NCBI GenBank assembly: GCA_003695675.1
Contig: RFIA01000168.1
Location: 1-42,548, forward strand
From: Chloroflexota bacterium
GTDB taxonomy: Bacteria; Chloroflexota; Anaerolineae; Aggregatilineales; Phototrophicaceae
DNA: 42,548 nt
Direction of reading: 5' to 3'
The notes below the pieces were generated by a model. That model was not told where the DNA came from and ran no database searches. It saw nothing but the letters and a program-made list of their open reading frames with translations. Below are positions 34,055 through 41,759 of this stretch, in pieces; position 1 is the stretch's first letter; every line of letters begins with the position of its first letter. Position numbers and translations under genes: made by a program.

Positions 34055-35674
34055 ATGACACAATCGAAAGCACTCTCGAATCGACAAATTGCGCGGGCAG
34101 CATTGATTGTGCTGTTTGGTTTTGTCGCCAGTGGCGTACTCGGTCTGATACGCACATCGATTATCTCGGCGACTTTCGGCACGAGCGACGCGCTCGACGC
34201 CTTCTATGCCGCGCAGCGCATTCCCGAAACAATCTTCGTCCTCGTTGCGGGCGGGGCATTGGGGTCGGCCTTCATCCCCGTCTTTTCGCGATATTTGTCG
34301 CGAGAAGATGGCGAAGATGACGCATGGCGACTGGCAAGCGCGGTGACGACACTCATCACATTGATTGCGACGTTGTTGGCCATTATCGTCGTCTTACTGG
34401 CAGACCGGCTTGTCCCCCTACTTCTCGTCCCCAATGCGCCGCCGGATGTACAAAATTTGACGGTTTCGTTGACCCGCTTGATGCTCATTACACCCGTTAT
34501 CTTCAGCATAAGCGGCCTGATGATGGGCATTCTCAATACGCATCAACGCTTTGTGTTGGCGGCCTTAGCCCCGGCAATGAACAATATCGGCCTCATCATC
34601 GGCGCGGTCATCATCACACGCATCATCTCAGTTGACGAAAGCCTTGCGCAGGTTGGCAGTGCGAATGTTTATGGCCTTGCGTGGGGGACGATACTCGGCG
34701 CAGTGTTACATCTCGCTATTCAATTGCCCGGACTAATTTCACTACGCGGACGACTGCGCTTGTTACCCAACTGGCGTGTGCCCGGCGTCCGCGAGGTGTT
34801 GCTATTGATGGGGCCGCGTGTGCTCGGCTTGGCGGTTGTGCAAATCAACTTCGCCGTCAATGTCGCTTTGTCGTCCGGCATGGTCAGCGGCAGTTACACC
34901 GCGCTCAATACTGCGTGGTTTCTGCTGTTCTTCTCGCTCGGTGTCATCGCGCAAAGTGTCGGAACGGCAGTCTTTCCGTCGCTGTCTACATTGGCTGCGG
35001 AAAATGACATGGCTGGTTACAAAGACCGTCTCGCGGGGGCGATGCGCAATGTGTTGTTCCTGTCATTCCCGGCAACAGTCGCGATGATTATCTTCGGTGA
35101 ACCAGTGATCGGTCTGTTATTTGAACGTGGCGAGTGGTCTGCCGAAAGTACCGCCGCGACCGCATGGGCATTGCAATTTTTCGCGCTTGGCATCGTCGGG
35201 CATAGTTTGCTTGAGGTGTTGTCGCGTGCCTTCTACGCGCTTTCTGACACGCGTACACCGGTCACAATCGGCGTCATCGCAATGGTGGCGAACATCATCC
35301 TCAGCGTGATATTCATCCGCATTATTGGGGACTCAAACAGCTTGATACACGGCTCGTTCGCCGGCCTCGCGCTGGCGAATTCGCTGACAACATTGTGGGA
35401 AGGCGCGATGCTGTGGTGGTTGTTGCGGCGACGCATCGGCGACTTAAACGATGCTTATGTCCGCGATGGAGTCTGGCGTGCGTTATTGGCTGCGGCGGGC
35501 ATGGGCATTGTGGGATGGATTATCGTGGCGGCGCTTAACGATGCCGGTTATTTGTTGACGGCGCTTATTGGCGGTGGAACGGCCGTCGCCGTATTTTTCG
35601 CGATGAGCCTTGCGCTTGGCATCGACGAAGCCCGCAGCGTCCCGCGTGTGCTATTACGACGCGGTCGTGGTTAA
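34055..35674 (+). CDS. murJ: MurJ/MviN-family lipid II flippase
   Basis: This 539-aa polytopic membrane protein has about 14 hydrophobic segments. The N-terminus carries the family features LIVLFGFVASGVLGLIRT, FGTSDALDAFYAAQRIPE and AGGALGSAFIPVFSRYLSR. Further on come NTHQRFVLAALAPAMNN, SGSYTALNTAWFLLFFSLG and RAFYALSDTRTPV, all typical of MurJ. It moves lipid-linked peptidoglycan precursor across the cytoplasmic membrane, so the organism probably makes peptidoglycan or a related glycopolymer. I prefer the ATG at 34055 (MTQSKALS); a GTG six codons upstream is in frame. It has no obvious operon partner. Confidence 0.93.
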   Translation: MTQSKALSNRQIARAALIVLFGFVASGVLGLIRTSIISATFGTSDALDAFYAAQRIPETIFVLVAGGALGSAFIPVFSRYLSREDGEDDAWRLASAVTTLITLIATLLAIIVVLLADRLVPLLLVPNAPPDVQNLTVSLTRLMLITPVIFSISGLMMGILNTHQRFVLAALAPAMNNIGLIIGAVIITRIISVDESLAQVGSANVYGLAWGTILGAVLHLAIQLPGLISLRGRLRLLPNWRVPGVREVLLLMGPRVLGLAVVQINFAVNVALSSGMVSGSYTALNTAWFLLFFSLGVIAQSVGTAVFPSLSTLAAENDMAGYKDRLAGAMRNVLFLSFPATVAMIIFGEPVIGLLFERGEWSAESTAATAWALQFFALGIVGHSLLEVLSRAFYALSDTRTPVTIGVIAMVANIILSVIFIRIIGDSNSLIHGSFAGLALANSLTTLWEGAMLWWLLRRRIGDLNDAYVRDGVWRALLAAAGMGIVGWIIVAALNDAGYLLTALIGGGTAVAVFFAMSLALGIDEARSVPRVLLRRGRG

Positions 35675-35731
35675 GGTTAATTTCTGACGCGAATGTGTCA
35701 GACTCGCGGCGATCACATTGCCACCAATTTG

Positions 35732-35760
35732 TTGATACGTTCCTAGAAATGCAGTAAGAT
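35732..35760 (+). promoter_or_regulatory. Promoter of the oligopeptide-type importer operon
   Basis: TTGATA (35732-35737) and TAAGAT (35755-35760) are 17 bases apart, a good housekeeping promoter. The predicted leader is about 80 bases and includes a small hairpin (TAAGC ... GCTTA, 35773-35785). Confidence 0.55.
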
Positions 35761-35848
35761 TGTGGCACAGTCTGCTAAGCATGGCTTACCATATAGACGG
35801 CAGATTGATATTCGACAAATTATTTATCTTTGTGAAAAGAGGTATTAG

Positions 35849-37615
35849 ATGAGAAAATTTCAATATTTGAGTCTCGCTGTAGCGCTTGTGATGCTCGCAG
35901 CCATTTTTGCGCCCCTTGCGGTTTTCGCGCAAGACATCCCACCCGGCGAAGGCGCACCAATCATCGAATCGAATTTTGGCGGCGACATCACCACGCTAAA
36001 CCCGTTGCTTGTCGCCGATGGTGCGAGTGGCGATGTGACCGATTTCATGTTCCCAGATTTCATCGCAGGTGACCCGGACACTGGCTTGCCCGTGCCGAAT
36101 GGAGAAAATGGCAGCAGTGGCGCGTTGGTGACAGATTGGGAAGTGTCGGAAGACGGCACGGTATACACCTTCACCCTGCGCGACGATTGGACATGGGGCG
36201 ATGGCACGCCGATTACCGCGGCGGACGTGCAGTATGCGTGGGACGCACTTGCCAGTGGTGATGTCGATAACATCATCTTTGAACAACTCGTCGGCATCGA
36301 AAGTGTTGTTGCCGACGGCCCGAACACCGTTGTCGTCACATTTGAAAGTGCCAGTTGCAACGCACTCAATGTCGCTGCGGGTTTGCCGGTCGTCCCCGCA
36401 CACGCCTATCAAGAACTTTACCCGACCTTTGCGGACATGACGATTGATCATCCGAACAACTTCGACCCGCCGACGACAGCCGGTGTGTTCACATTCAGCA
36501 ACTTCCGCCCTGGTGAACAGGTCACCTTATTAGACGATCAAAACTTCCCCGACCCCCATCTCGACGGCGTGATCCCTCAAGCGTGGGTACTCAAACAAGT
36601 TGCCGACCAAACTGTGGCGGTTGAGCAATTCCTCGACGGACAAATCACTTTGATCGACAGCATTCCGATTGACCGTCTGGAACAATTGCAGGAACTCGGC
36701 GCGCAGGGCGAAATCAATTTTGATCAAGCGCCGTCGGCCAGTTGGTTCTACTTCTACTTCAACCTAGCCGACCCGACCAACCCACAAGACGGTGTTGACG
36801 AAGATGGCAATCCCATCGATCAAGGCCATCACCCGATTCTGGGCGATGTTCGTGTTCGTCAGGCGATTGCGATGTCCATCGACCACGATGCCTTGAACGA
36901 AGGAGCGTTCAACGGTGTCAGCCAACCGATTGGCTCGTATGAATTGCCACAATCGTGGGCATATAATGGCGAGGCGGCGCCACCATGGCCGTTTGACCTC
37001 GAAGCGGCGGCGGCATTGTTGGATGAAGCCGGTTTTGTCGATGACGACGGCGACCCCGAAACACCGCGTGTCGCCACAGAAGACGCGCTCTATGCCGAAC
37101 CGGGCACGCCGCTTGAGTTCACACTGACGGCCTTCTCCGGCAATAACGAAGTCGATGCTAGCACCGTCTTGATTCAAGATCAGCTTCGTCGTTCGGGTAT
37201 CCAAATGAATTTGGACATCATCGAATTCACCAGCATGATCGATCTGCTTTTCAGTCAAGAATTCGACGCCGTAGTTCTGTTCCTTGGCCCGTTCGACCCG
37301 AACGATCCCGGTGAGGTACTCGGTGTACTCGGCGCCGATGCCGACACAGTTGGTGGCGGTTTGAATGCCGGTTCATACAACAATCCCGAATTTGAAGAAC
37401 TCATCAGGACTGCAGACAGCCTGCCGGGTTGTGATCAGGCTGAACGCTTTGAATTGTACAGCCAAGCACAGGCCATCATCCGCAATGACTTGCCAATTTA
37501 CTTGATCGGTAATCGTCAGGTGCCGTTCGTGGCACAGGGTAATGTCGGCAATTATGACCCGCGTCCGCGTTCGTTGCGTTGGAACATTGATGCGTGGTCG
37601 ATTCCATCGTCCTAA
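35849..37615 (+). CDS. ABC transporter substrate-binding protein, oligopeptide/SBP_bac_5 family
   Basis: This 588-aa exported protein has a signal peptide at residues 1-27 (LSLAVALVMLAAIFAPLAVF, cleavage after VFA). The mature protein begins by placing FGGDITTLNPLLVADGASGD like DppA/OppA. It continues with the family features LVTDWEVSEDGTVYTFTLRD, WGDGTPITAADVQYAWDALA, GDVRVRQAIAMSIDHDALNE, LDEAGFVDDDGDPETPR and LRRSGIQMNLDIIE. There is no lipobox Cys, so it is free or held some other way. It delivers peptides or other compounds to the permeases at 37749 and 38836. AGAGGT lies five bases before the ATG. Confidence 0.95.
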   Translation: MRKFQYLSLAVALVMLAAIFAPLAVFAQDIPPGEGAPIIESNFGGDITTLNPLLVADGASGDVTDFMFPDFIAGDPDTGLPVPNGENGSSGALVTDWEVSEDGTVYTFTLRDDWTWGDGTPITAADVQYAWDALASGDVDNIIFEQLVGIESVVADGPNTVVVTFESASCNALNVAAGLPVVPAHAYQELYPTFADMTIDHPNNFDPPTTAGVFTFSNFRPGEQVTLLDDQNFPDPHLDGVIPQAWVLKQVADQTVAVEQFLDGQITLIDSIPIDRLEQLQELGAQGEINFDQAPSASWFYFYFNLADPTNPQDGVDEDGNPIDQGHHPILGDVRVRQAIAMSIDHDALNEGAFNGVSQPIGSYELPQSWAYNGEAAPPWPFDLEAAAALLDEAGFVDDDGDPETPRVATEDALYAEPGTPLEFTLTAFSGNNEVDASTVLIQDQLRRSGIQMNLDIIEFTSMIDLLFSQEFDAVVLFLGPFDPNDPGEVLGVLGADADTVGGGLNAGSYNNPEFEELIRTADSLPGCDQAERFELYSQAQAIIRNDLPIYLIGNRQVPFVAQGNVGNYDPRPRSLRWNIDAWSIPSS

Positions 37616-37644
37616 GCCAATCGCCGAATTGCAACAGTAACTGG

Positions 37645-37667
37645 GGGGCGCAACATGTTGCGCCCCT
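37645..37667. repeat. Palindromic repeat between binding protein and permease genes
   Basis: GGGGCGCAACATGTTGCGCC plus CC is a perfect palindrome of the GTAGGGGC type with a CATG core. It is a strong RNA hairpin without T-tract, placed as in the binding-protein/permease gap of the sugar importer. Confidence 0.65.
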
Positions 37668-37748
37668 ATTGAACGCTCTGAATTGTGCACTATGTTGTTG
37701 CTCAATTTTTAATCGAAAATTTTTGCAGGAAATTGGATAATATCGTTT

Positions 37749-38822
37749 ATGCGTCGGTATATCATTCGTCGTCTGATTCAGGCGATCCCCACTTTTTTGG
37801 GCATTACCATTCTCTCGTATGCACTCATGACCGCGTCCGGCAATCCGGTGCGGACGTTGTCATTTCGACCCGGTAGAACGCCTGACGATATGGAACGTCT
37901 CGCAGCGCGGCTTGGCGTCAATGACCCGTGGCCGGTGCAATATGTGCGCTGGTTGCTGGGGGACGATTGGATGCGGCGTGATACCGATGGCGACGGCATT
38001 GCCGACACAGCGATCATCATTGAATTGGATGCGGATGGCGACGGCGAACCCGACCCACCGGGAACTCGTCGCGGGGTGCTGCGCGGTGACTTCGGCAATT
38101 CGTTTGTCGCCGGGCGTCCCGTTATTGATATTTTGACCGAACGTTTTCCAGCGACTCTCGAACTTAGCATTGCGGGAATCACATTGGGCGCACTCATCGG
38201 CATCGCAATTGGCATCATCGCCGCCGTGACGCGAGGGGGCATGTTCGACAATGTCAGCCGTGTGATCGCGGTTGCCTTCGACGCGATACCATCATTTTGG
38301 TTGTCGATTATGCTGTTGTTGATCTTCAGCGTGCAGTTGAATATTTTCCCGATTGGTGACCGGTGTGGCTTCACATTGGAACCAAGTTGCCCACCGATTT
38401 ACCAACGCTTGGAATATATGGTGCTGCCGGTGTTCGTCTTCGCGACCGGGTTTATCGCCGCCTACTCGCGCATCATGCGAGCGTCGATGCTCGACATCCT
38501 CAACAAAGATTACATCCTAACAGCACGCGCCAAAGGCCTGACGAATCGCAGTATATGGTTTCGGCATGGGGCACGTAATGCGATGATACCGATTGCGACA
38601 TTTCTCGGCCCAGCAATTACAAGTTTGTTGGCAGGGGCGGTGATTATCGAACGCATCTTCAATTATCCTGGAGTCGGCAGTACCGCACTCAATGCGGCGT
38701 TGCAACGCGACTTCCCAGTTGTGATGGCGACGACCATCTATGCTGGCCTCGCGACGATCATCGGCTATTTGATCTCTGACATGTTGTATGCGGCGATTGA
38801 TCCGCGTATCCGGTTTGAATAA
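37749..38822 (+). CDS. ABC transporter permease, DppB/OppB-like, with Asp-rich calcium-binding-like insert
   Basis: This 357-aa inner-membrane permease begins with the typical MRRYIIRRLIQAIPTFLGIT and carries LGVNDPWPVQYVRWLLGD, LRGDFGNSF, TLELSIAGITLGALIGIAIG and DILNKDYILTARAKGLTNRS (EAA region). Residues 72-108 hold an insertion not usual for DppB: DTDGDGIAD (78-86) and DADGDGEPD (94-102), both of the DxDxDG form that binds calcium in thrombospondin type-3 and dockerin repeats. It lies in the external loop after TM1, facing the binding protein. I infer a calcium-stabilised loop; function untested. Confidence 0.95.
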   Translation: MRRYIIRRLIQAIPTFLGITILSYALMTASGNPVRTLSFRPGRTPDDMERLAARLGVNDPWPVQYVRWLLGDDWMRRDTDGDGIADTAIIIELDADGDGEPDPPGTRRGVLRGDFGNSFVAGRPVIDILTERFPATLELSIAGITLGALIGIAIGIIAAVTRGGMFDNVSRVIAVAFDAIPSFWLSIMLLLIFSVQLNIFPIGDRCGFTLEPSCPPIYQRLEYMVLPVFVFATGFIAAYSRIMRASMLDILNKDYILTARAKGLTNRSIWFRHGARNAMIPIATFLGPAITSLLAGAVIIERIFNYPGVGSTALNAALQRDFPVVMATTIYAGLATIIGYLISDMLYAAIDPRIRFE

Positions 38823-38835
38823 TAGAAGGCAAGTT

Positions 38836-39777
38836 ATGGCATCGCACACCAATCCGAAATCGAATATTGCCCGCATTCATCTCGACGAACGCGAACTGTA
38901 TCATAGCGAGGGATTTTGGATGCGTGGTTTTCGTCGCTTGCGTCGTGACCCGCTCAGCATGATCAGTTTGAGCGTGTTGACGGTGCTTGTCGTCATCACG
39001 GTATTCGCGCCGTTGATTAACAATTACATCCTAAAAGTTGATCCCAATTTGACGGATCCATCGATTCGACTCATGCGGCCATTCTCGGCAGAATCTATCG
39101 AGACTGGGCATCTTCTGGGAACGGATGATCTCGGTCGTGATTATCTGGGACGCCTGCTGCAAGGCGGTCGAATTTCGCTGGCGATAGGATTCTTCGGCGC
39201 GGTGATCACACTCGCAATTGGAGTCTCGATTGGGATGGTTGCTGGGTACTTTGGCGGGCCGGTCGATGACGCAATCAATTGGGCAATCACAACGCTCGAC
39301 TCGATTCCCTCGCTTTACTTGCTGATTTTGATCACGGTCATCCTGCGACCGTCGGCACAATCGTTGATTCTCGTGCTGGCATTAGTGGGTTGGACGGGGG
39401 GAACGCGCTTGATGCGTGGGCAAACGATAGCGCTGCGCCATCAGGAGTACATCATCAGCGCCGAGGCGTTAGGGGCGACCCCATGGCGCATTATGTTCGT
39501 CCATATTTTCCCGAATCTCCTCTCGATCTTAACTGTCGTCTTGACACGCGGCATCGGCAATTTGATTTTGGTCGAATCGGTGTTGAGTTTTTTCAGTCTC
39601 GGCGTGCTACCACCAACACCGACTTGGGGCAATATGCTGACCAACGCGCAAGACTTCTTCCGCACTGGGCCACACATGGCGACCATTTCCGGCCTGATGA
39701 TCTTCATCACGGTATTGTGTTTGTATGTGCTTGGCGACGGCCTGCGCGATGCCTTCGACCCTGAACTCGTAGATTAG
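38836..39777 (+). CDS. ABC transporter permease, DppC/OppC-like
   Basis: This 313-aa inner-membrane permease has the OppC N-terminal segment (GFRRLRRDPLSMISLSVLTV), HLLGTDDLGRDYLGRLLQGG, the EAA region HQEYIISAEALGATPWRIM and the closing GDGLRDAFDPEL. It pairs with the DppB-like protein. I chose the ATG at 38836 with GAAGG six bases upstream, 13 bases after the previous stop; the longer frame runs into the upstream gene. No DppD/DppF ATPase follows; the next gene is convergent. Confidence 0.95.
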   Translation: MASHTNPKSNIARIHLDERELYHSEGFWMRGFRRLRRDPLSMISLSVLTVLVVITVFAPLINNYILKVDPNLTDPSIRLMRPFSAESIETGHLLGTDDLGRDYLGRLLQGGRISLAIGFFGAVITLAIGVSIGMVAGYFGGPVDDAINWAITTLDSIPSLYLLILITVILRPSAQSLILVLALVGWTGGTRLMRGQTIALRHQEYIISAEALGATPWRIMFVHIFPNLLSILTVVLTRGIGNLILVESVLSFFSLGVLPPTPTWGNMLTNAQDFFRTGPHMATISGLMIFITVLCLYVLGDGLRDAFDPELVD

Positions 39778-39804
39778 CATATTGAGCTTGCCGACATAAA
39801 CCAC

Positions 39805-39830
39805 AAGGGCGACTCAATGATGAGTCGCCC
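39805..39830. terminator. Hairpin between convergent genes (possible bidirectional terminator)
   Basis: GGGCGACTCA (39807-39816) and TGAGTCGCCC (39821-39830) form a perfect 10-bp stem with a 4-base loop between the dppC-like and PPC genes. There is no T-tract on either strand, so termination would have to be Rho-dependent or weak. The GGGCGAC...GTCGCCC arms relate it to the palindrome family. Confidence 0.4.
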
Positions 39831-39863
39831 GATAGTACATCGTTTTGTGAGCTACGTTGTGCG

Positions 39864-41339
39864 TCAGAGCACTTCCACCAACAATCCGAACATCCCGGAC
39901 AGCGGCCCACTGGGGCTGAACATCCCGTTGTTGACGCGGAACAGATACGTCCCAGTCGCGGGCAATGTGACTTCATACGTGGCGGTTGCCGGAATACCGC
40001 CGTTCATCCCGACGATGAAGCTGCTATCGCCACCACCGCCCATGCCCATGTCAAAGGCTGGTTCAAAGCCCGGCATACCATTGCCCGGCCCCTGAACATT
40101 CAGACCGGGAGCGTAGTTGTTGTTCACACTGCGCAAAGTGATACGAATCGTTTGCCCTTCTACACCGTCAAAGCGGAAGACTTTTTCAAAGTTTTGATCG
40201 CCCCCGACCGTATCTGTGATTTCGATGCCCGGTTGCAAAAAAGCGGTCTGCGAAGGTGATATGGTAAATGTGTATTCGCTCACACCGCTTACAACAGGGC
40301 CTTCAACCGAAATGCGACGCACAATTGCGAGGTGCTGCCCCCCCTCGAAAATTTGCACCGGGTCAACGGTGAATTGGCCGGGCGTATCGGTGAACGGTGT
40401 GGCTGCACCGGTGATGCTGAAACCGTCTGGCCCGTAAAGTACCACTTCAAAGGCTTGTGACCCGACCGTCTCGGCGCCGGTCATCCGTAACAGGTCGCTT
40501 GCCGTGGCGTTGAATGCGTAATATGCCGACGGATTCTGGTCATCGATGACGCCGCTAACCGTCTCGCCGAGTTGAAGCGGTTGGATGGTGGGTTGACTGA
40601 CAATGAAGGACAAGCGCACAGAGTCAGTTTCGGGGGCGCCGAATTGGTCAGTCGATTGCCGCCGAATGTTGATGAGGTAGCGTCCACTCTGATTGATGAT
40701 GATGGGTTCAACTGTGAACTGCGTCATTTCGCCGAATGTGCCGCCGCCATTAATGTTCATGCCCTGCGGGTCGCGCACTTCTATGAAGAAGTCGGCATCG
40801 CCCGCAATTTTGCTGGCCGCGATGCGCAATACATCACCAACTGAGTCGGCATCAAGCGCGAAAGCCACCGACGACTCGGCATCAGTCAGATCAACGGTAA
40901 TGCGTTCATCAAGCGAAACGACATTCAACTTTGTCCGCATCAGACGCAGCTCATACGGGCCGGTGCTTCCTTGTGGGCCGACAGGCGGACAGCAGCGCGT
41001 TGCTTCGATGGTGTAAACGCCGTCTGCGGGCAATGTGAACGGGCCGAGCAAGGAGTTGAGGTTGCCCCCGCTATCATCGTCGCGGAAGATAACGTTGCCG
41101 TTTGCATCAAGCAGATTGAGATAACTGTCGAGTCCTTGCTGTGTGGCGGTCATGCTGATGCTGATGACATCACCGGCGGTGCCTTGAAATTGATAGCGTA
41201 CAGCCGGGTTGTCGTTCGTGATTTCACCGGTGACGACCTGATCAAAAGTGATCGTTGTCTCTTGTGCAAAAGCGATGATGGATATACTCATCAACACTAG
41301 GCTGATGAGAATGATTGTTATGATCTGTTGTTTCGACAT
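39864..41339 (-). CDS. Exported pre-peptidase C-terminal (PPC)-domain repeat protein
   Basis: This 491-aa protein has a signal peptide at about residues 1-25 (IITIILISLVLMSISIIAFA). The mature part is four beta-sandwich units of PPC type, each starting near a VTGEI/VSGVI/DTVGG strand. Unit 1 is the clearest (VRYQFQGTAGDVISISMTAT ... GPFTLPADGVYTIEATR) and unit 4 ends LPATGTYLFRVNN. Unit 1 has an adjacent Cys pair (TRCCPPVG) and unit 4 a Gly/Met-rich loop (DMGMGGGGD). PPC modules usually accompany secreted proteases, but no catalytic domain is present, so a binding or structural cell-surface role is likely. AAGGAAAG precedes the ATG by six bases. Confidence 0.85.
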   Translation of the reverse strand: MSKQQIITIILISLVLMSISIIAFAQETTITFDQVVTGEITNDNPAVRYQFQGTAGDVISISMTATQQGLDSYLNLLDANGNVIFRDDDSGGNLNSLLGPFTLPADGVYTIEATRCCPPVGPQGSTGPYELRLMRTKLNVVSLDERITVDLTDAESSVAFALDADSVGDVLRIAASKIAGDADFFIEVRDPQGMNINGGGTFGEMTQFTVEPIIINQSGRYLINIRRQSTDQFGAPETDSVRLSFIVSQPTIQPLQLGETVSGVIDDQNPSAYYAFNATASDLLRMTGAETVGSQAFEVVLYGPDGFSITGAATPFTDTPGQFTVDPVQIFEGGQHLAIVRRISVEGPVVSGVSEYTFTISPSQTAFLQPGIEITDTVGGDQNFEKVFRFDGVEGQTIRITLRSVNNNYAPGLNVQGPGNGMPGFEPAFDMGMGGGGDSSFIVGMNGGIPATATYEVTLPATGTYLFRVNNGMFSPSGPLSGMFGLLVEVL

Positions 41340-41418
41340 TTGGAGCTTTCCTTCCCTAAGCGAGGCTGTTACCGACGGGCAGCCAATACGCTACACCATC
41401 AGCCGGTAACTATTATGA

Positions 41419-41446
41419 ATCATATTCGGATTTTGTGCGTTGTAAA
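41419..41446 (-). promoter_or_regulatory. Promoter of the PPC-protein gene
   Basis: On the minus strand TTTACA (41441-41446) and TATGAT (41419-41424) are 16 bases apart. The predicted start is near 41412, leaving a leader of about 70 bases. Confidence 0.45.
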
Positions 41447-41482
41447 GAACGGTTGCCCTACGATTGAGCGACGCTGTGCCTC

Positions 41483-41519
41483 AAAAAAAATAAAACCACG
41501 ACCCAATGGCGGGTCGCGG
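41483..41519 (-). terminator. Rho-independent terminator (minus strand, no upstream protein gene)
   Basis: On the minus strand CCGCGACCC (41511-41519) pairs with GGGTCGTGG (41496-41504, one G-T wobble) around a 6-base loop, followed by TTTTATTTTTTTT. It points away from the epimerase gene and lies upstream of the PPC gene, with no protein gene to terminate. Confidence 0.85.
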
Positions 41520-41567
41520 TCTCATTTGCATCCTTAAGAGCAACTTGCTCGGATGCCCCCCTTCTCA
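41483..41567 (-). ncRNA. Candidate small RNA of about 85 nt (or leader with attenuator)
   Basis: A promoter-like pair TTGCCA/TATACT precedes a short structured stretch that ends at the strong intrinsic terminator. The 5' part can fold as GCATCC (41551-41556) with GGATGC (41528-41533), containing an inner GAGC-AAGTT-GCTC hairpin; then come a short single strand and the terminator hairpin. I match it to no RNA family I know. Because the PPC gene seems to have its own promoter downstream, a free-standing small RNA is favoured over an attenuator, but both are open. Confidence 0.5.
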
Positions 41568-41573
41568 TAACAT

Positions 41574-41603
41574 AGTATAAAGGATAAATTAAGGATTTGG
41601 CAA
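41574..41603 (-). promoter_or_regulatory. Promoter of the candidate small RNA
   Basis: On the minus strand TTGCCA (41598-41603) and TATACT (41574-41579) are separated by 18 bases; predicted start near 41567. Confidence 0.5.
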
Positions 41604-41653
41604 TGGGAATAAGATAGCAGCTTCCATAATGATAGTTTGGCACAGCCGATTGA

Positions 41654-41700
41654 CACCGCAGACGCCGAAGAAATCTTGGCGGTCTTTGTGGCTTGGCGAT
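41654..41700. repeat. Degenerate dispersed repeat (CACCGCAGACGCCGAAGAAA)
   Basis: It begins ACCGCAGACGC, like the copies at 7119 and 17664, and continues into GGCGGTCTTTGTGGCTTGGC. The -35 box proposed for the epimerase gene lies in its right end. Confidence 0.4.
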
Positions 41701-41721
41701 TTAACGCCTTTTCATTACAAT
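41693..41721 (+). promoter_or_regulatory. Candidate promoter of the epimerase gene
   Basis: TTGGCG (41693-41698) and TACAAT (41716-41721) are 17 bases apart; predicted start near 41728, 32 bases before the ATG. Confidence 0.4.
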
Positions 41722-41759
41722 CGGCGATATTCACTTCAATATCAAAGAGAGTATAGCGC

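Larger units (their letters stand above)
41340..41759. other. Divergent intergenic region with candidate small RNA
   Basis: The 420 bases hold, left to right, the PPC-gene promoter (41419-41446), a minus-strand transcript candidate with its own terminator and promoter (41483-41603), a degenerate dispersed repeat (41654-41700) and a promoter for the epimerase gene (41693-41721). The short minus-strand open frames across it overlap these elements and are not credible as genes. Confidence 0.6.

Noticed and set aside
41483-41560. T-box riboswitch, suggested by GAGACCGCG before the terminator
   Set aside because: The full T-box sequence (AGGGTGGNACCGCG), Stem I and a tRNA-related downstream gene are missing; the element is far too short.
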